Positions 56,948-64,000 of a stretch of 64,000 nucleotides of DNA are shown here, in pieces. A program made the position numbers and the translations under genes. Under the pieces are notes generated by a model. It ran no database searches. It was given only the letters and a program-made list of their open reading frames with translations, and had not been told where the DNA came from. Position 1 is the stretch's first letter, and each line of letters opens with the position of its first letter. The stretch covers positions 992,001 to 1,056,000 of the forward strand of contig NZ_KB375270.1 of assembly GCF_000314735.2 (NCBI RefSeq). The letters are read 5' to 3'. Source of the DNA: Afipia felis ATCC 53690. GTDB lineage: Bacteria; Pseudomonadota; Alphaproteobacteria; Rhizobiales; Xanthobacteraceae.

Positions 56948-58807
56948 ATGCAGCCGGCAGCACAGTCAGCGCCTGTCCTCACACCCGAGCAGCTTCAGAA
57001 GCGCGCGCGTCGCGTCTGGATCGGCTTTGCGGTGCTGGCTCTTGCACTCGCTTGTGCAACTGTCGTGGTTGCAGGACTCTATGGCCGCACGCGCGAACTC
57101 AAGATGCTCGCCGAGCAGGGCCATACCGACGCCAATCTGAAAGTGGCGCTGCTGCGCGCCGTGCTGGAGAGCCCCCGTGCCCTCCCGCTGCTTCTCTCCG
57201 AGGACCAGCGGGTTCGTGACGCGCTCGCCATCGGCGATACCTCATCCGTCGCCCGCCTCAACGAAAAACTGGCAAGGCTCGTGGCCGGCACGAAGGCCGC
57301 AGTGCTTTACGTAATCGGCACCGACGGCATCACCATCGCTTCCAGCAACTACCGCGACTCCGACAGCTTCGTCGGCAATGACTATTCCTACCGCGAATAT
57401 TTCGTACATGCGATGAAGGAAGGCACTGCCGAATTTTTCGCCATGGGCAACATCAGCAAGCGGCCGGGCCTTTACATTTCCCGCATCGTCGGCACACCAA
57501 GCGCACCGCTCGGCGTGGTCGTCGTCAAGATGGAGTTCGACCAACTCGAAGCGGACTGGCACGAAAGCAACCGTCCCTCCTATGTCGTGGACGACCACAG
57601 CGTCGTGCTCATCACCAGCATTCCATCGTGGCGTTTTCTGACCGACGGCAAGCTCACCGAAACGATGTTCGCCACCGTGCGGGGCAGTCTTCAGTTCGAC
57701 GATGCCCCGTTGCTGCCGCTTCCAATCAATCTGAGGCAGACGATCGATTCCAGCACCTCGCTGGTGCGCGCCACACTGCCGGGACAACCCAAAGCCGAAT
57801 ATCTCAGGTTGACGACACGGGTGCCGTCCACCCCCTGGCGCCTGGATTATCTGGTGCCGGTAGAGGCCACCATTGCCGGCGCCATGCGCGAGGCGCGCCT
57901 GCTGGCACTCGGCGTCGTGATCCCCCTGCTCGCACTAGCTGCCTTCCTGCTCTGGCGCCGCCACTCGGCGCAGATGCGCATCGCCACGAGCGAGATGGCA
58001 CGGATCGAACTGGAGCGGCGCGTCACCGAGCGCACAGAGGATCTGAGCCGCGCACGCGACCGGCTCGAAATCGAAATTGCAGATCATCGCACCACAGAGA
58101 CGAAACTGCAGATCGTCCAGCAGGAGCTTGTGCAGGCTAACCGCCTCGCCATCCTCGGACAGGTCGCTGCGGGCGTTGCTCACGAGATCAATCAGCCTGT
58201 CGCGACCATCCGCGCCTATGCCGACAATGCGCGTATTTTTCTCGACCGCGACCAGCCGACGTCGGCCGCGGATAATCTCGGAAAGATCGCGTCGCTGACC
58301 GAGCGTATCGGCTCCATCACCGATGAATTGAAGGCCTTCGCCCGCAAGGGACGGACCGCCGCCGAGTCCGTCGAATTGCGCGATGCCATCGACGGCGCCG
58401 TGGTGCTGCTGAGAAGCCGCTTTGCGGGCCATCTCGAGGCGTTGAAGTACGACCTTCCGGCCTCCAGCCTCAAAGTGTCCGGCACCCGCATCCGGCTCGA
58501 GCAGGTGCTCATCAATCTCTTCCAGAATGCGCTGGAAGCGCTGGAGGGACGCGACAATCCGCGTGTCGAGATTTCCGTTGCATCGCACGGTGACGAGGTT
58601 GCCGTGAAAATCTCCGACAATGGCCCCGGCATTCCCGAAGCCATCCGGCGATCACTGTTCTCGCCGTTCAACACATCGAAAGAAAACGGGCTCGGCCTCG
58701 GCCTCGTGATCTCCAAGGACATCGTCTCCGACTATGGCGGCCGCATCGAAGTCGACAGCAGCGAGCACGGCACATGCTTCACGATCTATCTGGTGAGGGC
58801 TCCATGA
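56948..58807 (+). CDS. dctB: C4-dicarboxylate sensor kinase
   Basis: DctB senses periplasmic dicarboxylates and phosphorylates DctD. The 619-residue protein has two membrane helices (about 23-45 and 318-336) flanking a double-Cache/PDC sensor domain ([48 protein letters not shown]). A coiled coil and a kinase domain follow, with the acceptor His in [22 protein letters not shown] and ATP motifs [18 protein letters not shown] and [13 protein letters not shown]. The dctD ATG overlaps its stop. Confidence 0.94.
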   Translation: MQPAAQSAPVLTPEQLQKRARRVWIGFAVLALALACATVVVAGLYGRTRELKMLAEQGHTDANLKVALLRAVLESPRALPLLLSEDQRVRDALAIGDTSSVARLNEKLARLVAGTKAAVLYVIGTDGITIASSNYRDSDSFVGNDYSYREYFVHAMKEGTAEFFAMGNISKRPGLYISRIVGTPSAPLGVVVVKMEFDQLEADWHESNRPSYVVDDHSVVLITSIPSWRFLTDGKLTETMFATVRGSLQFDDAPLLPLPINLRQTIDSSTSLVRATLPGQPKAEYLRLTTRVPSTPWRLDYLVPVEATIAGAMREARLLALGVVIPLLALAAFLLWRRHSAQMRIATSEMARIELERRVTERTEDLSRARDRLEIEIADHRTTETKLQIVQQELVQANRLAILGQVAAGVAHEINQPVATIRAYADNARIFLDRDQPTSAADNLGKIASLTERIGSITDELKAFARKGRTAAESVELRDAIDGAVVLLRSRFAGHLEALKYDLPASSLKVSGTRIRLEQVLINLFQNALEALEGRDNPRVEISVASHGDEVAVKISDNGPGIPEAIRRSLFSPFNTSKENGLGLGLVISKDIVSDYGGRIEVDSSEHGTCFTIYLVRAP

Positions 58808-60174
58808 CGCAGAGCGCAGCATCACACGATCAACCTTCCGTCATCCTGCTGGATGACGACCGCGATCTCCTCAAGGCAACGCAGCAGACGCTGGAGCTTG
58901 CCGGCTTCCAGGTGCAGGCATTTACCGCCGCAGCCGATGCGCTTGCCGTGCTCGATCAGCAATTCAACGGCGTCGTCGTGTCGGACATCCGCATGCCGGG
59001 CATCGACGGGCTGCAATTCTTTCAGCGCCTGCAACAGATAGATGCCGATATTCCTGTCATCCTCGTCACCGGCCACGGCGACATTCCGATGGCGGTGAAG
59101 GCGATCCAGGACGGCGTCTACGACTTTGTCACCAAGCCCTTCGCAGCCGAGCGGTTGGTGCACAGCGTGCGGCATGCCGCGGAGAAACGCCAACTGGTGA
59201 TGGAGAACCGTGCGCTACGCGAATCCGCCACCGAGGCCGAGAACGGTCTTCCTTTGATCGGCCAGACGCCCGCGATGGAGCGGCTGCGCCATACGCTGCG
59301 CCAGATCGCCGATACCGATGTCGATGTTTTGGTGACGGGCGAAACCGGCTCCGGCAAGGAAGTCGTCGCAACGTTACTGCACCGCTGGAGCCGCCGCGCC
59401 GCCCACAATTTCGTCGCGCTCAACTGCGGCGCCCTGCCGGAAAGCGTAATCGAAAGCGAACTGTTCGGCCACGAACAAGGTGCCTTCACCGGCGCCCAGA
59501 AACGTCGGCTCGGGCGCATCCAGCACGCCAATGGCGGCACGTTATTTCTGGACGAGATCGAGAGCATGCCGCCGTCGGTGCAGGTTCAGATGCTGCGCGT
59601 GCTGGAAATGCGCGAGGTCACGCCGCTCGGCACCAATGAGGTTCGGCCCGTCGATCTGCGCGTCGTCGCCGCAGCGAAGGTCGATCTCGGCGATCCCGCC
59701 CAACGCGGCGACTTCCGCGAAGATTTGTATTATCGCCTCAACGTCGTGACGCTCTCGATCCCGCCGCTGCGCGAGCGGCGCGGCGATATTCCGATGCTGT
59801 TCGGTTACTTCACCGAACGCGCCGCCACGCGCTTCCAGCGGACCGTGCCTGTCATTTCAGCGCCCGTGCATCGCCATCTGCGCGACCATCACTGGCCGGG
59901 AAACGTGCGGGAGCTGTCGCACTTCGCCGAGCGCTTCGTGCTCGGCCTCGACACCGAAACGCAGGAAGACACCAAGGAGCGCTCGACCGACGACATGCTG
60001 CCCCTGCCCGAACGGCTGGAGCAGTTCGAGGCGTCGGTTATCCGCGAAGCACTCGAAAACCATGACGGCGACGTCCGCCGCACCATCGAGGCGCTCGGCA
60101 TCCCGCGCAAGACGTTCTACGACAAGCTGCAGCGTCACGGCATCGTACGCAGCACCTTCTCAAAGGCCAATTGA
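58804..60174 (+). CDS. dctD: C4-dicarboxylate response regulator, sigma-54 activator
   Basis: The 456-residue activator has a receiver (LLDDDRD, phospho-Asp in [12 protein letters not shown], Lys in VTKPF), an AAA+ domain (about 145-380) with Walker A GETGSGKE, the sigma-54 loop GAFTGA, Walker [11 protein letters not shown] and R-finger region, and a Fis-type DNA-binding helix at the end ([25 protein letters not shown]). ATG at 58804 overlaps the dctB TGA. It should bind the sites upstream of dctA and drive that sigma-54 promoter. Confidence 0.95.
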   Translation: MTQSAASHDQPSVILLDDDRDLLKATQQTLELAGFQVQAFTAAADALAVLDQQFNGVVVSDIRMPGIDGLQFFQRLQQIDADIPVILVTGHGDIPMAVKAIQDGVYDFVTKPFAAERLVHSVRHAAEKRQLVMENRALRESATEAENGLPLIGQTPAMERLRHTLRQIADTDVDVLVTGETGSGKEVVATLLHRWSRRAAHNFVALNCGALPESVIESELFGHEQGAFTGAQKRRLGRIQHANGGTLFLDEIESMPPSVQVQMLRVLEMREVTPLGTNEVRPVDLRVVAAAKVDLGDPAQRGDFREDLYYRLNVVTLSIPPLRERRGDIPMLFGYFTERAATRFQRTVPVISAPVHRHLRDHHWPGNVRELSHFAERFVLGLDTETQEDTKERSTDDMLPLPERLEQFEASVIREALENHDGDVRRTIEALGIPRKTFYDKLQRHGIVRSTFSKAN

Positions 60175-60187
60175 GAGACGATGCCAA

Positions 60188-60217
60188 ATAAAAGCCCCGC
60201 TTGCGCGGGGCTTTTAT
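60188..60217 (+). terminator. Rho-independent terminator of dctBD
   Basis: ATAAAAGCCCCGC-TTGC-GCGGGGCTTTTAT is a perfect 13-bp stem ending in a T-rich arm, 13 bases after the dctD stop. Confidence 0.88.
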
Positions 60218-60242
60218 CATCAGGTCGGCTTATGAATCGCGT

Positions 60243-60467
60243 TTAGCCAGCCATGCACTTCTTGACGAAGCTGTTCTTGGCTGCGCCCGACAGCGGCTTG
60301 CCGTCGGCGCTTTTGGCGTGATCGTTGCAGCACTTCTTCATCGAGCTTGTCTTGGCTGCGCCGGACAACGGCTTGCCGTCCGCGCTCATGGCTTTACAGG
60401 CAGAATCCGCGAAAGCGGGCGCGGCAGCGAAGAGGCTCAACAAGATCGCAACAGAGAGGCGTTTCAT
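60243..60467 (-). CDS. PsiF-repeat exported protein
   Basis: The 74-residue protein has a signal peptide (cut after FAD, about residue 21) and two near-identical PsiF repeats, each with a (S)ADGKPLSGAAK core followed by S.xKKC. E. coli psiF is phosphate-starvation inducible, but its function is unknown. The mature part has four cysteines (CKAM, KKCCND, KKCMAG), suggesting disulfides. No Pho box was searched reliably. Confidence 0.85.
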   Translation of the reverse strand: MKRLSVAILLSLFAAAPAFADSACKAMSADGKPLSGAAKTSSMKKCCNDHAKSADGKPLSGAAKNSFVKKCMAG

Positions 60468-60572
60468 GTGGGATACTCCCGGTGGAATAAGGCCTCCAGC
60501 CTATCCGATCCATTTATTCTGACAACAGCCGGAACGATAGAATTTATGCACTGCCCCGCCCCTGCGGTAAGA

Positions 60573-60875
60573 TCACACGGACTTGTCCATGACCAGCCCG
60601 GTCCCTTTGGCGCTGCCGTTCTGCGCCTGCTGCTGGATCATCTCCTGGATCTTCTGCGCGATCTTCTGCTGGTCGGCCGGGCTCATTGCCTTGAACTGAT
60701 CCTCGCTGATGCCAAGCTGACTCAGCATGGAATTGAACATGCGCTGCTGCGGGGTCTCGCCGGCAATTTTAAGAAATTGGTCTTCCGCCGACGGCTTCTT
60801 CTTGGCGGACGCGCTTCCCAAAACCGATGTTGCGGGCAATGGCGACGAGGTGGCACCAAGGGATGAAATCGACAT
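60573..60875 (-). CDS. Conserved hypothetical protein, helical
   Basis: This 100-residue protein is of no family I know. It is Ser/Ala-rich at the front (to residue 28), then mostly helical and Gln-rich (EDQFLKIAGETPQQRMFNSMLSQLGISEDQFKAMSPADQQKIAQKIQEMIQQQAQN), ending in a short flexible tail. No signal peptide or membrane segment. The frame is clean with host-like codons, and the ATG has GGAAAG upstream on the minus strand. It stands alone between psiF-like and the divergent outer-membrane-like gene. Confidence 0.7.
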   Translation of the reverse strand: MSISSLGATSSPLPATSVLGSASAKKKPSAEDQFLKIAGETPQQRMFNSMLSQLGISEDQFKAMSPADQQKIAQKIQEMIQQQAQNGSAKGTGLVMDKSV

Positions 60876-61168
60876 GATGGCTTTCCTGCAAACTTTCCGA
60901 GGGAGAAATGCAGGCTATTTCCAGCAAGCCGCATGCCACGGTCTTCGAATGCAAAAGCCGCTATTTTACAGTGATATGTCGGTGGCCATGCCCCCGCTTC
61001 CGCAATGCAACTCATGCCCTTCGGACAAATTTGCCGGGAAAATTCTGCTTCTTGATCGGAAACGAATCGAAACCATAGCCCGCGTGCAATGGCGGCCCGC
61101 ATAGGGCTTGCCTATAGTGGGGTACGAATGAACGCGCAGACCCCGCCGTTCAGCCGGGGCTAGCCGTT

Positions 61169-62122
61169 GTGACGACGAACACCACAAAGCGAATACCCTC
61201 TGTGCGCCCGCCCCACAGGCGTTGGCCGGCGATGATTGCCGTTGCGGCTGCGCTGGTCCTTACAGCGACCAGCAGGAATTCCGCTCTCGCCGGTGATAGC
61301 GACGAGGACGATGCCAAGCCAACCAAGGCGGACGCCTCGCCACTGCCGAACATCTATCTCGACATGCGAACCAACTATTTCACCGTGCCCGCTGGGACAC
61401 TGAATATCGGTTTCGGCAATTCGCTGTCGCTGCCTTCATTGTCGTCCCTGTCCTCGGTGTCGGGCCAGGGCGCTTCGATCGACCTGCCGCTAACGGTCGA
61501 TCTCAACGAGCGCTTCTCGGTCTTTGGAGGAATCACGGCGAGTACCTCGAAAACCGATCTCACGCCCTGGTCGTCGCTCGCCATCGCAAGCTGGAATGTC
61601 GGCATTCAGGCCGACATTCTGCAGCAGAACGGCGGCCCGCTCCCCACCGTGACGGTGCTCTCGACCCTCACCAAATCCGCAACCGAAGGCCCGCTATCGA
61701 CTACAAACCTCACCACGGTGGCCGAGGCGAGCTACGCGCTCGACACCGACGAGACGCGGGCTCTGCTCGCCGGCGTGCAGTTGACCAATATCCGGGTGGA
61801 TTCCGGCCTTGCCTCGATCCGGCCAGCGATCATCGGCTATGTCGGGGCGTATTACCAATGGCCCAACAACTGGAAACTGACCGGCCGGGCGGGCGTCCAG
61901 TCGTTCGGCGGCGCGAACACCTCGGCGCTCGCCCCCTTCCTGCCGCCCGGCCAGTCGCTGCTGTCGCTCCGCTCATTCACCCAGCCGATCCTGCGGGCCG
62001 ACCTCGACCGGATGGACGACAACGATAACCGCCTGTTCGGCCTGACCGCCACTTTGTTCTGGACACCCAAACCGGCATTCCAGTTCACCCTGCGCACGCC
62101 GCTCTACTTCGTCAGGCATTGA
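61169..62122 (+). CDS. Hypothetical exported protein, likely outer-membrane beta-barrel
   Basis: The 317-residue protein starts at a GTG behind CGGGGC. A signal peptide (RRWPAMIAVAAALVLTATSRNSALAGD, cleaved near residue 42) is followed by alternating amphipathic strands (LNIGFGNSLSLPSL, IDLPLTVDLNERFSVFGGITAS, WNVGIQADIL and so on) and ends in an aromatic-rich FQFTLRTPLYFVRH, all consistent with a barrel. An ATG 21 codons in (61232) is an alternative start but would cut off the basic signal-peptide n-region. A 10-codon ORF (MNAQTPPFSRG, 61128-61160) ends just before the GTG; it may be chance or a leader peptide. Family not recognised. Confidence 0.65.
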   Translation: MTTNTTKRIPSVRPPHRRWPAMIAVAAALVLTATSRNSALAGDSDEDDAKPTKADASPLPNIYLDMRTNYFTVPAGTLNIGFGNSLSLPSLSSLSSVSGQGASIDLPLTVDLNERFSVFGGITASTSKTDLTPWSSLAIASWNVGIQADILQQNGGPLPTVTVLSTLTKSATEGPLSTTNLTTVAEASYALDTDETRALLAGVQLTNIRVDSGLASIRPAIIGYVGAYYQWPNNWKLTGRAGVQSFGGANTSALAPFLPPGQSLLSLRSFTQPILRADLDRMDDNDNRLFGLTATLFWTPKPAFQFTLRTPLYFVRH

Positions 62123-62289
62123 AAGCCGCCCGTGGGGCCTGAACGACCTGTCGTAGCCTCAAATTAAGCTGTGCATGACGCCGCTCCGCCCGCGAAATCC
62201 GTATCGCTGCAGGCGTAGAGTTGGGCTGTGTATTTTGGCGAGTCGGCGTCCGTTCTGGGTTCTCCGCTCGCGCGTGCGGAGGACGTCCG

Positions 62290-62931
62290 ATGCTCAGCCA
62301 GGTCCAGCTTCGCGATTTCAAACCCGATGTCGTGATCTGCCCCCATTGCACCCAGCATCTGATGGGCGTGAAGGACGTGCAATGGGCGGCCGACTGCGTC
62401 TCCTTCACCTATGGCTGCGCCGGCTGTGGCCACGAGATCGACCGCCCCGTGGCCGACGAGGCCATTCCGGCGTCCTGGTCCAACGCCAAGGCGGCACCGA
62501 CGCCCGGGTCCGAGCCTGCCCCAGCTGCGGACGTGACCCTGATGGGTGACCATCCTTTCCCGTTCCGCAAGTCACAGGAAAGCAGCCGCCCGTTCGCGTT
62601 CGAGGCGAACGACGCTGTGGCCGACAGCAAGGCCGCGATGGATGACCTGTCCGCCGATATCGATAATGACGGCGACAGCGAGGATATGACGGACCACCAT
62701 GCGGAACCCGCGCCGTTCGGCTCCATGCGCTTGCTCCCGCCCAACCCGTCGTGGCTAGATGCGCCGGTATTCGGCCAGAGGTCGACCCTGACGCCCAAGC
62801 AGGTGTTCGACACCGGCCGACGCGACAGTGAGCGGCGCGACAGCGAACGCCTCGACGCCCCGGTGCCGGATGCCGCCGTCACCACCCGCGCCAGCGCGCT
62901 GCTACGCGACGTCAGCATTTTCAGCCTGTAA
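62290..62931 (+). CDS. Hypothetical protein with N-terminal zinc-ribbon-like cysteines
   Basis: The 213-residue protein carries two Cys pairs near the start, CPHC (17-20) and CAGC (43-46), which suggests a zinc ribbon. The rest (about 55-213) is Asp/Ala/Pro/Arg-rich and probably disordered, including a repeated DSERR motif near residue 180. Codons are host-like and the frame is intact. I do not recognise the family. The SDR gene follows after 39 bases. Confidence 0.7.
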   Translation: MLSQVQLRDFKPDVVICPHCTQHLMGVKDVQWAADCVSFTYGCAGCGHEIDRPVADEAIPASWSNAKAAPTPGSEPAPAADVTLMGDHPFPFRKSQESSRPFAFEANDAVADSKAAMDDLSADIDNDGDSEDMTDHHAEPAPFGSMRLLPPNPSWLDAPVFGQRSTLTPKQVFDTGRRDSERRDSERLDAPVPDAAVTTRASALLRDVSIFSL

Positions 62932-62970
62932 CGGCGGCCATCAGACGGCCCGCCGAAGCGGAGAGCATCC

Positions 62971-63651
62971 ATGCAGGATAGAGTCGTCGCAATCACCGGC
63001 GCCTCCGGCGCGCTGGGACGCGCGGTTGTGGAAGCGGCGGCTGACCACGGCGCACGCCTTGCCCTGATCGATCATGCCGCGGCCCGGGGCACGCCCCGGC
63101 CGACCCGCATTGAGATCGGCGGCGTCGACCTCGCCGAACCCAGCGAGGCCAATCGGGCGATCGAAGCTGCGACCGCCCATTACGGACGGCTCGACGTGCT
63201 CATCAATATCGCGGGCGCCTTCTCGTTTCAGACAGTGAGCGACGGCGACACCGCGACCTGGGAGCGCCTGTACCGGGTCAACACCTTGACCGCTTTAAAT
63301 GCCTCCCGTGCCGCGATCCCTCATCTGATCGCATCGGGATCGGGACGCATCATCAACCTCGGCGCGCTCGGCGCCCTGAAGGCAGGCTCGGGCATGGGCC
63401 CCTACGCGGCCTCCAAATCAGGCGTCCATCGTCTGACCGAGGCACTCGCGAGCGAACTGAAAGGCAACGTCACGGTCAACGCCGTGCTGCCGTCCACTAT
63501 CGATACGCCCGCCAACCGCCGCGACATGCCAAAAGCGGATTTTTCCGCGTGGGTTACCCCGCAGGAGCTTGCGAACGTCATCCTGTTCCTCGCAAGCCCC
63601 GAGGCCAGCGCGGTCACTGGCGCGCTGATCCCCGTCAACGGACGCGTCTGA
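62971..63651 (+). CDS. Short-chain dehydrogenase/reductase
   Basis: The 226-residue SDR has the cofactor loop TGASGALG (residues 10-17), the NIAGAF-type NNAG motif (INIAGA), a serine-free LGALGAL strand where the catalytic Ser usually lies, and the catalytic YAASK. The usual Ser is replaced by the stretch INLGALGALKAGSGMGPYAASK, so activity may differ. Substrate unknown. It converges on the small basic protein gene with a 3-base gap. Confidence 0.9.
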   Translation: MQDRVVAITGASGALGRAVVEAAADHGARLALIDHAAARGTPRPTRIEIGGVDLAEPSEANRAIEAATAHYGRLDVLINIAGAFSFQTVSDGDTATWERLYRVNTLTALNASRAAIPHLIASGSGRIINLGALGALKAGSGMGPYAASKSGVHRLTEALASELKGNVTVNAVLPSTIDTPANRRDMPKADFSAWVTPQELANVILFLASPEASAVTGALIPVNGRV

Positions 63652-63654
63652 GCC

Positions 63655-63804
63655 TCAGTGCCGCTTGAAGTACTGCACGTCGCGCTCGTGCTTCTCCGCT
63701 GCCACGCGTGACTTGAACGTACCGAGATTGCGACGTTTGCCGGTTTTTGGATTGATCTTGCGCGAGTACAACCGGTACTCGCCCGAGGCCAGTTTCCGGA
63801 TCAT
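63655..63804 (-). CDS. Small basic protein (49 residues)
   Basis: This short gene reads MIRKLASGEYRLYSRKIN, then PKTGKRRNLGTF and finally KSRVAAEKHERDVQYFKRH. It is strongly basic (Arg/Lys about one residue in three) with no membrane segment. The beta-like start LASGEYRLYSR and KTGKRRNLGTF recall RNA-binding ribosomal-type folds, and similar small proteins are common in Rhizobiales, but function is unknown. Host-like codons and a frame that ends just beside the SDR gene support it as real. Confidence 0.75.
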   Translation of the reverse strand: MIRKLASGEYRLYSRKINPKTGKRRNLGTFKSRVAAEKHERDVQYFKRH

Positions 63805-63866
63805 GATCCTCTCCCGAGACGGAAACATCCGGTCAACGCAGCCTGCGCACCGGCGTTCCGTCTCCG

Positions 63867-64000
63867 GCTAGATGTTCGCCCCGACGTCGCGGCTCGGCAC
63901 CACGACCGAACCCGGGAACAGCTTACGGATCAGCACATAGAAGATCGGCGTGAAAACAAGGCCAAACAGCGTAACACCGATCATTCCGAAGAACACCGCG
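63867..64000 (-). CDS. RND efflux transporter, C-terminal end (partial)
   Basis: Only the last 43 or so codons are in the window, the rest lies beyond 64000. The visible part, MIGVTLFGLVFTPIFYVLIRKLF then PGSVVVPSRDVGANI and stop, matches the last membrane helix of HAE1-type RND pumps (AcrB/MexB-like), which usually ends GVTLFGIFLTPVFF. It is probably a drug or detergent exporter. It is upstream of the small basic protein gene on the same strand. Confidence 0.85.

Noticed and set aside
61128..61163. 10-codon ORF MNAQTPPFSRG before the beta-barrel gene
   Set aside because: Too short to support and without a clear ribosome site; noted with the neighbouring gene only.

Overview
The window looks like chromosome of a high-GC alphaproteobacterium of the Rhizobiales, most likely Nitrobacteraceae/Bradyrhizobiaceae (the Bradyrhizobium, Afipia, Rhodopseudomonas group). 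The basis is protein style and gene order: amiC-mrcA-prfB divergent from rne, dsbA-aroQ-accB-accC with aat, a DUF2155 protein and NDUFA12, a suf operon, a BA14K protein and a B12-dependent ribonucleotide reductase. I could not run a search, so genus is not assigned. No tRNA, rRNA, CRISPR array, prophage or insertion sequence was seen.

Layout. 0.1-8.8 kb: MAPEG protein, argC, DedA protein, parE, a flavoprotein, a RhlE-type helicase and a diguanylate cyclase. 8.8-16 kb (minus strand): Fe-S assembly operon sufB-orf-sufC-sufD-sufS-sufT-sufA behind a second cysteine desulfurase gene, with a possible iron-responsive operator before sufB. 16-25.9 kb: alpha/beta hydrolase, anmK, tyrS, a large AsmA-type protein, a PrxQ-type peroxiredoxin, an M23 peptidase and a DHFR-like reductase. 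26-31.2 kb (minus): prfB with a programmed +1 frameshift, mrcA and amiC. 31.2-34.9 kb: rne behind a long leader. 35-47 kb: aminotransferase, M48 peptidase, dsbA, aroQ, accB, accC, a three-gene phosphorelay, aat, DUF2155, NDUFA12 and a BA14K protein with an EcfG-type promoter. 47-52.6 kb: EamA transporter and nrdJ, the latter behind NrdR-like boxes and a structured leader. 52.6-53.6 kb: an AT-rich two-gene cassette next to a broken membrane-protein gene. 53.8-60.2 kb: carboxylate transport block (OxlT-like antiporter, dctA, dctB, dctD) with a recognisable sigma-54 promoter and DctD-type upstream sites. 60.2-64 kb: PsiF-repeat protein, three proteins of unknown function, an SDR, a 49-residue basic protein, and the end of an RND efflux pump gene running off the window.

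How the genes work together. The suf genes build Fe-S clusters. amiC, mrcA, anmK and the M23 peptidase act on peptidoglycan. accB/accC feed fatty-acid synthesis. dctB/dctD sense dicarboxylates and drive dctA. The three signalling genes at 41.2-44.3 kb overlap and probably form one relay.

Most worth a second look: the AT-rich pair of unknown genes (52.7-53.5 kb), the structured nrdJ and rne leaders, the small membrane protein inside the suf operon, and the His/Asp-rich insertion in RNase E.
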